Below are positions 8,503-15,327 of a DNA stretch of 15,327 bases, one piece after another. The stretch is from positions 1 through 15,327 of the forward strand of contig SKGU01000335.1 in NCBI GenBank assembly GCA_007117255.1. Reading direction: 5' to 3'. Each line of letters opens with the position of its first letter. The stretch's first letter is position 1. Below the pieces are notes generated by a model that saw only the letters and a list, made by a program, of their open reading frames with translations, was not told the DNA's origin and ran no database searches. The DNA is from Natronohydrobacter sp. Its GTDB lineage: Bacteria > Pseudomonadota > Alphaproteobacteria > Rhodobacterales > Rhodobacteraceae. The position numbers and the translations under genes were made by a program.

Positions 8503-8740
8503 GATTTTCCTCGACTATACGGGCGCAATGGCCGTCACCAAGTGGTGCTGGCCCGCGCGCTTGGGGAAACCTGAAAACCTGAGAGACGGCATGATCATAC
8601 GCAGTAAGGTAGCATGAACTCTGTCCAGTCAATCACGCTTGCATGAGCATCACGGTCACGCCGATCTTTGAGCGCGGCTCCGGCTTGTCATTTGCAGCGC
8701 AGCGCTATCCTATTCTGCGTGGACACGGGAAAGACGCGAT
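8503..8740. promoter_or_regulatory. Divergent promoter region between the LtaS-like operon and the cytochrome b561-opgHG operon
   Basis: This 238-bp gap separates two divergent operons and should hold both promoters. For the + strand, CTTGTC (8684-8689) and TATCCT (8706-8711), 16 bp apart, form a plausible alphaproteobacterial promoter about 30 bp before the cytochrome start. For the - strand, TTGACT (8632 to 8627) with TACCTT (8611 to 8606) is possible but only 15 bp apart. No clear operator repeat was found. The pairs are visual matches only, and a shared regulator for both operons is conceivable but not shown. Confidence 0.35.
8508..8512 (-). promoter_or_regulatory. Ribosome binding site deciding the GTG start of the LtaS-like gene
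   Basis: Read on the minus strand, GAGGA sits five bases before GTG at 8502-8500. It is a strong Shine-Dalgarno match, and it supports a GTG start rather than a later ATG. Confidence 0.65.
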
Positions 8741-9289
8741 ATGAGCAGACCTGACATCCCCAGATATACAGCAGTAACGCGCAGCCTGCATTGGTTCGTG
8801 GCGCTTATGGTATTGGCGACGATTCCGATTGGGGTCATCATGTTGCAAGAGGGTCTGGCACGACCCACGCAAGATCTGCTCTTCATTCTGCACAAGAACG
8901 GTGGGGTGATAATCCTGCTGCTTGTTCTGGTGCGGATTGTCTGGCGGATGCGCAGCCCTGCACCGGCGCTTCCTTCAACTATACCGCCATGGCAGGCGCG
9001 CATTGCTCATGGCGTGCAAGTCGCGCTTTACGCGCTTTTGCTGGTCATGGCGATCAGTGGTTATGTGCGTGTCCGTGCAGGTGGATTTCCCGTCGAGATG
9101 CTGGACGCGCTGTCATTGCCGCCCCTGGTGCCGCGCTCTGAAGCGCTTGCAGAGACTGCACAGCAAATTCATGCTACTGCGCGCTATCCCCTAGTGGCAT
9201 TGATCCTGTTGCATGTCGGCGCGGGGGTTAAGCATCTGCTGGCGCGCGACGGGGTGTTTGCGCGGATCTGGCCGCCGGTTGGTCGATGA
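8741..9289 (+). CDS. Cytochrome b561 family di-heme membrane protein
   Basis: The protein has 182 residues and four hydrophobic helices (about 13-35, 49-69, 89-108 and 146-166), typical of the bacterial cytochrome b561 family (CybB/YceJ). Heme-ligand candidates are His17 (SLHWFV), His51 (ILHKNGG), His144 (QQIHATARYP) and His158 (LILLHVG). The 14-residue spacing of the last pair and the 34-residue spacing of the first fit CybB, which has 14 and 32. The family passes electrons, probably from quinol, across or within the inner membrane; CybB can reduce superoxide. A GGGA Shine-Dalgarno lies near 8727. The gene heads the operon, and its TGA overlaps the ATG of the opgH fusion by 4 nt. Why a cytochrome should be coupled to glucan genes is not apparent from sequence. 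Confidence 0.93.
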   Translation: MSRPDIPRYTAVTRSLHWFVALMVLATIPIGVIMLQEGLARPTQDLLFILHKNGGVIILLLVLVRIVWRMRSPAPALPSTIPPWQARIAHGVQVALYALLLVMAISGYVRVRAGGFPVEMLDALSLPPLVPRSEALAETAQQIHATARYPLVALILLHVGAGVKHLLARDGVFARIWPPVGR

Positions 9290-11739
9290 TCGCGCGGCTC
9301 ACCTCTCCGATACGGTTGCTTCTGGCCGCTTGCGGCGTGACGGCACTGCTGACATGGCTGCTTACGCGCGGCTTGTCACTGGACGCCACGCACCCGGCCC
9401 TTGCGCTGCTGGTGCTGGGTCTGTTCGCAGTTACGACATTGATGCTGGCGGCCTCGGCGTTGACTGCGTTGGTGGGGCTGCTGCCGCGCCGCAAGACTTC
9501 AGACACTAGCACGCCGTCAACGCCCGGTCGCTGTGCCGTGTTGTGGCTCGTTTGCGGAGAGCCGCCAGAGGCTATGGCCGCGCGCGTGGCTGATTTCCTT
9601 GCTGGGCTGGACGTGACAGGCCAGGCGGATAGTTGTGAAGTCTTCATTCTGTCGGATACCCAAGGCGACGAGGCCTTGGCGCGCGAGCATGTCGCGCTAA
9701 GCGGGCTTTCGCGGCGCATTCAGTATCGCAACCGCGCCAACCCAGTGGGCCGCAAGCCCGGCAATCTGCAAGACTGGATCAATTGTCACGGCGCGCGCTA
9801 CGAGACATTTCTGATCCTTGATGCCGATAGCGGCTTCAGCGCCGTGCGGCTGGCCGAAATGCGCGCGCAGATGGCCAGTAATCCCCGTCTGGCGCTGTTG
9901 CAGGCCGCAATACGACTGCGCCCGGCACAGAGCCGGTTTGGTCAGATGCAGCGTCTGTCCTCGCGTCTGTCGGGGCCTGTTTTCGCACGCGGTCTTTCAC
10001 GGCTGAGCGGGGATGCCGGGAATTTCTGGGGTCATAATGCGCTGATTCGGGTGCGTGCTTTTGCTGAGGTCTCGCCTTTGCCGGAATTGCGCGGTCGTGC
10101 GCCCTTTGGCGGGCCAATCCTGAGCCATGATTTCATTGAGGCTGCATTTTTGCGCCGTCGCGGCTGGCAGGTGGAAATTTGCCCTGATGGTCGTGGCTCG
10201 TTCGAGGATGCGCCGGAAACACTGGCGTCGCATCTGCGTCGGGACCGGCGCTGGGCGCAGGGTAATCTGCAACATCTGCGCCTGATCGCGGCCCCAGGGC
10301 TGCATCTGACCAGCCGTCTGCATCTGGCGGCGGGGATCATGTCGTATCTGATGGCCCCGCTTTGGCTGATGATGGTGCTGGTGATCGGCTCTGGTGCCGT
10401 GCATGCCAGTGCGGGGGTGCTGTGGCCATTGCTGGGGGTTCTGGTATTGCTGCTGGCGCCCAAAATCGCGGGTGTTTTGTCACAACCAAGCGCATTGAGG
10501 CGGCCTGCACGTCGCAGGGTGATGCTGCGCGCGCTATGGAGCGAACTTTGCCTGACGACCGTGTTTGCGCCTATCGGGATGTTCCGGCGGTCTGGTTTTG
10601 TGGCGTCCATTCTGGCGGGGCGCAATTCAGGATGGGTTCCATCAGGACAGCCGGTGGCGGCGCGCGGCGGGCATGGCCGGGCCGAGGTGATGGGCGGCTT
10701 GGCGATCATCCTGGCGGTGGCGGTGCCGCAATGGGGAATTGCGGGAACGGCTCCTGCGGCGCTGGCGGCAGTGTTGGTGTTGCCTGTCATTCTGCCGCTG
10801 TTGTTAGCACCGCTGCTGTGGCAGTGGTTTGACGCCCCGCGTGTACAAGGCGCTGTGGCGCGGTATTATGACCAGTCGACGCGGCGGTTTCTGGCGCTGG
10901 GCGGATCGGGCGCGGCGCTGGCAATTCATCGCCAGCTTTGGGCCGATGGGGTTGGCACGCCTGCGCAAGCGGCCGCCCATATCAATGATCTGATCGCAGA
11001 GGCTACGGAGGCCGCTTTGAGCAGAGCGCCTGCACGGGTTGCTGATCTGGGTTGCGGTGTCGGTGGTACCGTGTTTCATCTGGCGCACAGATGGCGGGAT
11101 GCACAGCTCCTTGGCATCACGATCAGTGCCGAACAGGTAAGGCTTGCGCGCATGTATGCCGAGGGTCAGAGTCTGTCGCAGCAGTGCCAATTCCTGCAAT
11201 CTGACTTTACCTTGCCGATGACTTTGCCGCGGTCTGATTTGGTGATCGCTGTAGAGTCGCATGTGCATGCGCCAGATGCGCGGGTTTTTCTGCAAGCCGC
11301 GTTGCGTCATCTTGCGCCAGGTGGGGTGCTGGTGCTGGTGGATGACATGCTCGCACAGTCCGAGAATGCCCTGAGCAAGGGACAGCAGCGCCGCGTTGCA
11401 CAGTTCCGGCGGGGTTGGCGTTTGGGGCACGTTCCTGATCGCGCAGGATTGGTGGCGCAGGCGCAGGAGCTAGGCTTTGCGCAAGTTGCGATGCATGATC
11501 TGACGCCGCTATTGCGTCTGGACCGTTGGCGCGACCATGCGTTACGGCTGGCTGGGCCAGTGGCGGATCGATTGGGGCTGGCGGGGGTGCCGCTCTTTGG
11601 CAACATGATCGGCGGCAATGCCCTGACCGAGAGTTACCGCACAGGCGTGATGCGCTACACGTTTCTGGTTTTGCGTGGACCTGATGCAGTGCAGACCACG
11701 CCGCTCTTGCCGCATTCAACAACGCAGGCTGTTGCATGA
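9286..11739 (+). CDS. opgH: OpgH-type glucan glucosyltransferase fused to a C-terminal SAM methyltransferase
   Basis: The 817-residue protein has two modules in one uninterrupted frame. Residues 1-515 are OpgH/MdoH-like: two N-terminal membrane helices (about 9-28, 38-66), a GT2 domain with VGRKPGNLQDW (154-164), DAD (179-181), NFWGHNALIRV (246-256), SHDFIEAA (280-287) and RRDRRWAQGNLQH (318-330), then more membrane segments (about 345-370, 376-398, 466-512). OpgH polymerises beta-1,2-glucose from UDP-glucose at the inner membrane and exports the chain. Residues about 520-800 are a class I methyltransferase: YYDQSTRRF (527-535), AIHRQLW (546-552), the SAM loop VADLGCGVGG (585-594), GITISAEQVRLA (610-621), ESHVHAPDARVF (657-668) and LAPGGVLVLVDD (676-687). 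The long cytoplasmic N-terminus of E. coli OpgH is absent. It overlaps the genes on both sides by 4 nt. The OpgH part is confident; the methyl acceptor is unknown. Confidence 0.93.
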   Translation: MIARLTSPIRLLLAACGVTALLTWLLTRGLSLDATHPALALLVLGLFAVTTLMLAASALTALVGLLPRRKTSDTSTPSTPGRCAVLWLVCGEPPEAMAARVADFLAGLDVTGQADSCEVFILSDTQGDEALAREHVALSGLSRRIQYRNRANPVGRKPGNLQDWINCHGARYETFLILDADSGFSAVRLAEMRAQMASNPRLALLQAAIRLRPAQSRFGQMQRLSSRLSGPVFARGLSRLSGDAGNFWGHNALIRVRAFAEVSPLPELRGRAPFGGPILSHDFIEAAFLRRRGWQVEICPDGRGSFEDAPETLASHLRRDRRWAQGNLQHLRLIAAPGLHLTSRLHLAAGIMSYLMAPLWLMMVLVIGSGAVHASAGVLWPLLGVLVLLLAPKIAGVLSQPSALRRPARRRVMLRALWSELCLTTVFAPIGMFRRSGFVASILAGRNSGWVPSGQPVAARGGHGRAEVMGGLAIILAVAVPQWGIAGTAPAALAAVLVLPVILPLLLAPLLWQWFDAPRVQGAVARYYDQSTRRFLALGGSGAALAIHRQLWADGVGTPAQAAAHINDLIAEATEAALSRAPARVADLGCGVGGTVFHLAHRWRDAQLLGITISAEQVRLARMYAEGQSLSQQCQFLQSDFTLPMTLPRSDLVIAVESHVHAPDARVFLQAALRHLAPGGVLVLVDDMLAQSENALSKGQQRRVAQFRRGWRLGHVPDRAGLVAQAQELGFAQVAMHDLTPLLRLDRWRDHALRLAGPVADRLGLAGVPLFGNMIGGNALTESYRTGVMRYTFLVLRGPDAVQTTPLLPHSTTQAVA

Positions 11740-13277
11740 TTACACGTCGTCAGACAGTGCTGGGTCTATCTGCCTTATTCACGCCGCTGCCGCATATGGC
11801 AGTCGCGCAGGGAGAGGGTGAGGCCGTGACACCAGAGACATTGATCGAGATGGCCCGCGCGCGCGCGGGCCGCCCGTATCGCGCGCGGGAGCGCGTGTTG
11901 GCGGCCCCTTTTGATGCGCTGGACTATGATAGTTATCGCGCTGTGCGCCCGGTTTCCGGCAAGTCGGCGGCATTGCCTCTGGGCACCGAGTTTCGCGCGG
12001 ACCTGTTGCCACCGGGCTGGTTGTTTGCGGACCCTGTGCAGATTGCGCTGCCGGGGCATGAGACTGCTTTCACGTCTGAGATTTTCAGCTATGATCCGGC
12101 CCTGATCGAGCTGCCCGATGCTATGCCCGATATGAGTGGCATGGGCTTTTCCGGCATCCGGTTTCAGACACCATTGAACGTGGCAGGCCAGTGGGACGAG
12201 GTTCTGGTTCTGCAAGGTGCCAGCTATTTCCGCGCGCTTGCGCGTGATACGGTTTATGGCCTTTCGGCGCGGGCACTGTCGCTGGGAACAGGCGGGCCGG
12301 TGCCAGAGGAATTTCCGGTGACACGGGAAATCCATGTGTTTTCCGCCGATGACGGGCTGCATTTCGGCTGCCTGATCGACAGCCCGCGCGCCAGCGCTGC
12401 GCTGATTGCCACGCTGACGCCCGGCAGCGTGACGCGGATGCGCTGCGCCTTGCATCTGTTCCCGCGCGAGGTGTTGGGGAATGCGGGGATTGCGCCGCTG
12501 ACCTCAATGTTCCAGCATAACGCATCTGGCCCGGCGCGGATCGATGATTTTCGTCCTGCTGTGCATGACAGTGATGTGTTGGTAATCGACAATGGTGCGG
12601 GCGAGCGGCTGTGGCGGCCTTTGGCGAACCCGGCTTCATTGCAGATGTCGGCTTTCAGGGATCAGGGGCCACGCGGTTTCGGGCTGGTGCAGGTGCCCAC
12701 GGAATTTGAGGCGTTTCGCGATGCAGAAGGGGCCTATCACCGCAGACCAAGCGCTTGGGTGCGCCCGCGTGGTGACTGGGGTCAAGGTGCGGTGATGCTG
12801 CTGGAAATCCCGACCGAGAACGAATTCTCCGACAATATCGTGGCCTTCTGGCGGCCAGAAGCGCCCTTGGGACCGGGGGCGCATCGGTTTGAGTATGATC
12901 TCGACTGGCTTGCGCCGGGGCTAGGTCCGCTGCCAGTGCCGGAATATGCCTTTATGCCCGCGCGAACGGCTTCGGGGATAGAGCCAAACCTTGCGACAGG
13001 CCGTTTGTTTGTGTTGGATTTTGAGATGTCTGGTGGTGTGCAGGAGGGTGCGTTGCCCCTGCCAGAGATCGGTGCGGTGCCAGGGGCCGAGATTTCGGGT
13101 CTTGCGCTTTATCCTGTGCAGGGCGCGCGCGAGAAGCTCCGGGTCAGTTTCGTTTTGACACCAGAGGTTGGCACGAATGTGGCAGAGCTTCGCCTGACGC
13201 TTCGCCACCATGACGGTAGATTGGCGGCCCCTGTCTGGCTTTATCGCTGGACGCGGACGGCTGGCGGGGGTGTATAG
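11736..13277 (+). CDS. opgG: Periplasmic glucan biosynthesis protein OpgG/OpgD (MdoG) family
   Basis: The 513-residue protein matches the family length (E. coli OpgG 511, OpgD 551). It has an N-terminal signal with a twin arginine (ITRRQTVLGLSALF) and a likely cut after Ala24 (AVA|Q). The Tat-like start recalls OpgD, though the match to the Tat consensus is weak. Family marks are SGIRFQTPLN (139-148), LQGASYFRAL (159-168), VYGLSARALSL (173-183), PREVLGNAG (243-251), HDSDVLVIDNG (277-287) and RPSAWVRPRGDWGQGAV (337-353), followed by EIPTENEFSDNIVAFW (357-372). OpgG and OpgD act on the nascent beta-1,2-glucan in the periplasm; E. coli members have been assigned to glycoside hydrolase family GH186. 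Its ATG overlaps the stop of the opgH fusion by 4 nt. The order opgH then opgG is the reverse of the usual opgGH. Confidence 0.95.
   Translation: MITRRQTVLGLSALFTPLPHMAVAQGEGEAVTPETLIEMARARAGRPYRARERVLAAPFDALDYDSYRAVRPVSGKSAALPLGTEFRADLLPPGWLFADPVQIALPGHETAFTSEIFSYDPALIELPDAMPDMSGMGFSGIRFQTPLNVAGQWDEVLVLQGASYFRALARDTVYGLSARALSLGTGGPVPEEFPVTREIHVFSADDGLHFGCLIDSPRASAALIATLTPGSVTRMRCALHLFPREVLGNAGIAPLTSMFQHNASGPARIDDFRPAVHDSDVLVIDNGAGERLWRPLANPASLQMSAFRDQGPRGFGLVQVPTEFEAFRDAEGAYHRRPSAWVRPRGDWGQGAVMLLEIPTENEFSDNIVAFWRPEAPLGPGAHRFEYDLDWLAPGLGPLPVPEYAFMPARTASGIEPNLATGRLFVLDFEMSGGVQEGALPLPEIGAVPGAEISGLALYPVQGAREKLRVSFVLTPEVGTNVAELRLTLRHHDGRLAAPVWLYRWTRTAGGGV
11852..11871. repeat. Perfect 20-bp GC-only palindrome inside opgG
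   Basis: A (CG)6 core at 11856-11867 is flanked by GGCC on the left and GGCC on the right, making a perfect inverted repeat of 20 bp. It encodes residues around 39-46 of OpgG (MARARAGR). It could form a very stable mRNA hairpin or a Z-DNA-prone tract; it may also be a by-product of Ala/Arg codons in GC-rich DNA. Confidence 0.6.
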
Positions 13278-13293
13278 GGGCGAATGGCCTTTC

Positions 13294-13297
13294 GGAG
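13294..13297 (+). promoter_or_regulatory. Ribosome binding site that decides the GT4 start
   Basis: GGAG lies eight bases before ATG 13306. An in-frame ATG at 13210 would place the N-terminus inside opgG and add 32 residues that do not fit the family, so 13306 is preferred. Confidence 0.6.
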
Positions 13298-13305
13298 TGT
13301 CGTCT

Positions 13306-14355
13306 ATGTCTGTTGAAGCTGCCTTCGCCATTCCCGGCGCGATCGAAATGCGCACGGGCGGCTATATTTACGATCGCCGCGTGTTGGAATTGCTGAATGC
13401 TGACGGCGTGCGCGTGCAGCATGTGCAGCTTCTGGCGTCCTGGCCTGACCCGACCCCTGAGGCTGAGGCCGATCTGGCCCGGCAACTGGACGCGCTGCCG
13501 ACTGGTATGCCCGTGATCCTTGACGGTCTGGTGCTGGGTGCGATGGATACCGCGCTTCTGGCGCAACAGACGCGGCCTGTGATCGCGATGCTGCATCATC
13601 CGCTGGGGCTTGAAACCGGGCTGTCGCCGGCGCGCGTGGAATTTCTGCTAGCGCGGGAAAAAGCCAATCTGCGTCATGTGGCGCATGTCGTCGTCTCGTC
13701 GCAGCACACGCGTGAGATTCTGATCGATCAATTCGAGGTGCCAGCGGAAAAACTGTCAATTGCCCTGCCCGGTTTTGACCGTCCTGCCAGTGCGCTGCTG
13801 CGTGAAAAACTGGAGCCACCGCTGATCCTGTCGGTTGGGATTATCTGCCAGCGCAAGGGACATGATGTGCTTTTGTCGGCGCTGGACCGGATCAAGGCGC
13901 AGGACTGGCAAGCTGTGATTGCCGGGCGCGTGCAGGATGAGGGTGTCTATAACGCACTACTTGCGATGCGCGCTGATCTGGGGCTGGAGGCGCGCGTGAC
14001 ATTTGCGGGTGAGCTGGAGGCCGATGCCTTGAGCGCGTGTTATCATCAGGCCAGCATCTTCGCGCTTGCAACGCGCTATGAGGGCTATGGCATGGTCCTG
14101 AGCGAGGCGCAGCTTCACGGACTGCCGGTTGTATCCTGTGCTGTAGGCGCTGTGCCGCAGACAGTTGCGGGGGGCGGGGCGATCCTGACCGCGCCTGATG
14201 ATCCTGATGCATTTGCAGCCGCCTTGAGCAAGGTGCTGCAGGACGGCACTTTGCGCGAAAACATGGCGCGCGACAGCCGGGCCACTTCTGCGTCTTTGCC
14301 GTGCTGGCAGGATACGGCAGCAATCATGCGCGCGGCGATCGCGGCGGTGATGTGA
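13306..14355 (+). CDS. Glycosyltransferase family 4 (GT-B fold)
   Basis: The protein has 349 residues and no signal peptide or membrane segment, so it is probably cytoplasmic or peripheral. The N-terminal domain opens with FAIPGAIEMRTGGYIYDRR (8-25... glycine-rich acceptor-side loop) and has MLHHPLGLETGL near 95-106. The nucleotide-sugar domain has LSVGIICQRKGHDVLL (175-190, Lys184) and the E(x7)E motif YEGYGMVLSEA with Glu259 and Glu267, followed by GLPVVSCAVGAVPQTV. This is a retaining GT4 using an activated sugar; donor and acceptor are not readable. The start is 28 bp after the opgG stop, so it probably belongs to the same operon. Similar GT4 proteins occur, as I recall, in rhodobacterial clusters with a flippase-like protein, a methyltransferase, a zinc alcohol dehydrogenase and a 6-carboxytetrahydropterin-synthase-like protein, so a role outside glucans is also possible. 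Confidence 0.9.
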   Translation: MSVEAAFAIPGAIEMRTGGYIYDRRVLELLNADGVRVQHVQLLASWPDPTPEAEADLARQLDALPTGMPVILDGLVLGAMDTALLAQQTRPVIAMLHHPLGLETGLSPARVEFLLAREKANLRHVAHVVVSSQHTREILIDQFEVPAEKLSIALPGFDRPASALLREKLEPPLILSVGIICQRKGHDVLLSALDRIKAQDWQAVIAGRVQDEGVYNALLAMRADLGLEARVTFAGELEADALSACYHQASIFALATRYEGYGMVLSEAQLHGLPVVSCAVGAVPQTVAGGGAILTAPDDPDAFAAALSKVLQDGTLRENMARDSRATSASLPCWQDTAAIMRAAIAAVM

Positions 14356-14372
14356 TCACGCCTGCTGTAAGC

Positions 14373-14408
14373 GTCGCGGTGTGCTTCAGCCAAAGCTATT
14401 GGCGCGAC
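14373..14408. terminator. Inverted repeat between convergent genes, possible bidirectional terminator
   Basis: GTCGCG (14373-14378) pairs perfectly with CGCGAC (14403-14408), with a nested GCTT/AAGC pairing at 14383-14386 and 14393-14396. It lies in the 63-bp gap between the stops of the GT4 gene and the matB-like gene, where a terminator is expected. No U-run follows on either strand, so intrinsic termination is uncertain. Confidence 0.3.
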
Positions 14409-14418
14409 AGCTTGCTTC

Positions 14419-15327
14419 CTAATTTACAGGTTGCCCGGAAAAATATGCGGCGAACTGTTGGCGCAGAGCCGCTTTTTGTACTTTTCCCATCGTATTGCGC
14501 GGAAGCTCAGGCATCACCATGAAAGCCTTGGGTTGTTTGTAGCGCGCCAAATTATCTGCGAGCGATGCTGCGATTTCCTGAATGTCAGGTTCGATGTCTG
14601 TTGGAACCAGAATCGCGAGCACGGCCTCGCCGAAATCGGGATGCGGCACGCCGATGACGGCACTTTCCTGAATGCCCGGCATGTCATCGAGTACAAGTTC
14701 GACTTCTTTGGGATAGACATTGTAGCCGCCTGAAATGATCAGGTCTTTCTCGCGTCCGACGATGTGCAGATACCCTTCTGGATCGATCTTGCCCAGATCG
14801 CCGGTAATGAAATAGCCGTCCTGGCGGAATTCCTCGGCGGTTTTCTCTGGCATTTGCCAGTAGCCCTTGAACACATTGGGGCCGTGCACTTCGATCATGC
14901 CGGTTTCACCTTGCGCAAGCTGCGCGCCGGTTTTCTGATCGACCACGCGGATCTGCACATCACGCAGAGGGTGGCCCACTGTGCCGGGGCGGCGTTCGCC
15001 ATGATAGGGGTTCGAGGTGATCATGGTGGTTTCGGTCATGCCATACCGCTCCAGTATCGCGTGGCCCGTGCGCGCAGTCCAAGCCTGGTGTGTCTCTGCC
15101 AGCAGGGGTGCAGAGCCGGAAATGAACAGCCGCATATGTGCCACAAGATCGCGGGTCAGGCGTGGCTCTTGCAGCAGCCTTGTGTAGAATGTCGGTACAC
15201 CCATCATGGTGGTGGCGTTCGGGAGTGCTGCCATGATCTGGTCGAGATCGAATTTCGGCTGAAAGATCATGCTGCCGCCGGTCAGAAGCACAGTGTTGTT
15301 CGCCACAAACAGCCCATGCGCGTGAAA
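14419..15327 (-). CDS. matB: Malonyl-CoA synthetase (malonate-CoA ligase), N-terminal part outside the window
   Basis: The frame is open to the right edge (FHAHGLFVANN...), so about 302 C-terminal residues of a usual ~500 are visible and the true start lies beyond 15327; the GTG at 15306 is internal. This is an acyl-adenylating ANL enzyme: LFISGSAPLLAETHQ, ERYGMTET (A5 motif), YFITGDLGKIDPEGYLHIVGREKDLIISGGYNVYPKE in pieces (A7-A8, hinge region) and NTMGKVQK near the C-terminus with the catalytic A10 lysine. The ATMMGVPTFYTRLL segment and the NTMGKVQK ending are typical of MatB, which makes malonyl-CoA from malonate, ATP and CoA in the cytoplasm. It faces the GT4 gene tail to tail, so it is transcribed separately from the glucan operon. 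A methylmalonate or other short dicarboxylate substrate cannot be excluded. Confidence 0.9.
   Translation of the reverse strand, partial: FHAHGLFVANNTVLLTGGSMIFQPKFDLDQIMAALPNATTMMGVPTFYTRLLQEPRLTRDLVAHMRLFISGSAPLLAETHQAWTARTGHAILERYGMTETTMITSNPYHGERRPGTVGHPLRDVQIRVVDQKTGAQLAQGETGMIEVHGPNVFKGYWQMPEKTAEEFRQDGYFITGDLGKIDPEGYLHIVGREKDLIISGGYNVYPKEVELVLDDMPGIQESAVIGVPHPDFGEAVLAILVPTDIEPDIQEIAASLADNLARYKQPKAFMVMPELPRNTMGKVQKAALRQQFAAYFSGQPVN

Noticed and set aside
8514..8519. TATAGT (minus strand) as a -10 box for the LtaS-like gene
   Set aside because: It lies only two bases upstream of the GAGGA ribosome binding site, so transcription would begin at or after that site.
7835..8632. 265-codon minus-strand open frame starting in the divergent gap
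   Set aside because: It overlaps the LtaS-like gene in another frame and reads as a Cys/Arg/Gly-rich shadow; no ribosome binding site or domain was seen.
14419..15327. matB as a supplier of malonyl groups for glucan decoration
   Set aside because: It is transcribed convergently and has a well-known role in malonyl-CoA supply; nothing in the sequence ties it to the glucan operon.

Overview
The window is about 15.3 kb of dense, high-GC DNA. It reads as chromosome of an alphaproteobacterium, most likely Rhodobacterales/Rhodobacteraceae. The grounds are the protein style, the succinyl-DAP-aminotransferase-like gene directly before ftsK, a MatB-type malonyl-CoA synthetase, and an OpgG/OpgH pair. 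The genus cannot be told from the sequence. No rRNA, tRNA, CRISPR array, insertion sequence or phage gene was seen.

Left part (1-6031, + strand). It holds the 3' portion of an amidase-signature hydrolase, then, after a 213-bp gap, a PLP aminotransferase resembling DapC (lysine/meso-DAP pathway). The full-length DNA translocase FtsK follows 13 bp later, and a 78-aa GlsB/YeaQ-type membrane protein starts 6 bp after ftsK. These are ordinary housekeeping genes.

Middle part (5984-8740, - strand). A two-gene operon with a 4-nt ATGA overlap encodes a five-TM LtaS/OpgB-like enzyme of the alkaline phosphatase superfamily and a flippase-like polytopic membrane protein (LPG_synthase_TM type). The flippase gene overlaps the tail of the GlsB-type gene by 48 bp, end to end.

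Right part (8741-14355, + strand). Divergent from that operon is a tightly packed run: cytochrome b561, an OpgH-type glucan glucosyltransferase fused in frame to a C-terminal SAM methyltransferase, an OpgG/OpgD-type periplasmic glucan protein, and a GT4 glycosyltransferase. The first three genes are joined by 4-nt stop/start overlaps and the GT4 follows 28 bp later. The window ends with the 3' part of a convergent matB-like gene.

Most interesting reading (inference). The region 5984-14355 looks like an osmoregulated periplasmic glucan (OPG) locus with an unusual set of decoration enzymes. OpgH would make the beta-1,2-glucan backbone and OpgG would process it in the periplasm. The fused methyltransferase, the LtaS/OpgB-like transferase, the flippase-like protein and the GT4 are candidates for modifying the glucan or supplying a lipid-linked donor. 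The fusion, the reversed opgH-then-opgG order and the serine in place of the usual threonine nucleophile in the LtaS-like enzyme set this apart from the E. coli and Rhodobacter sphaeroides OPG loci as I know them.
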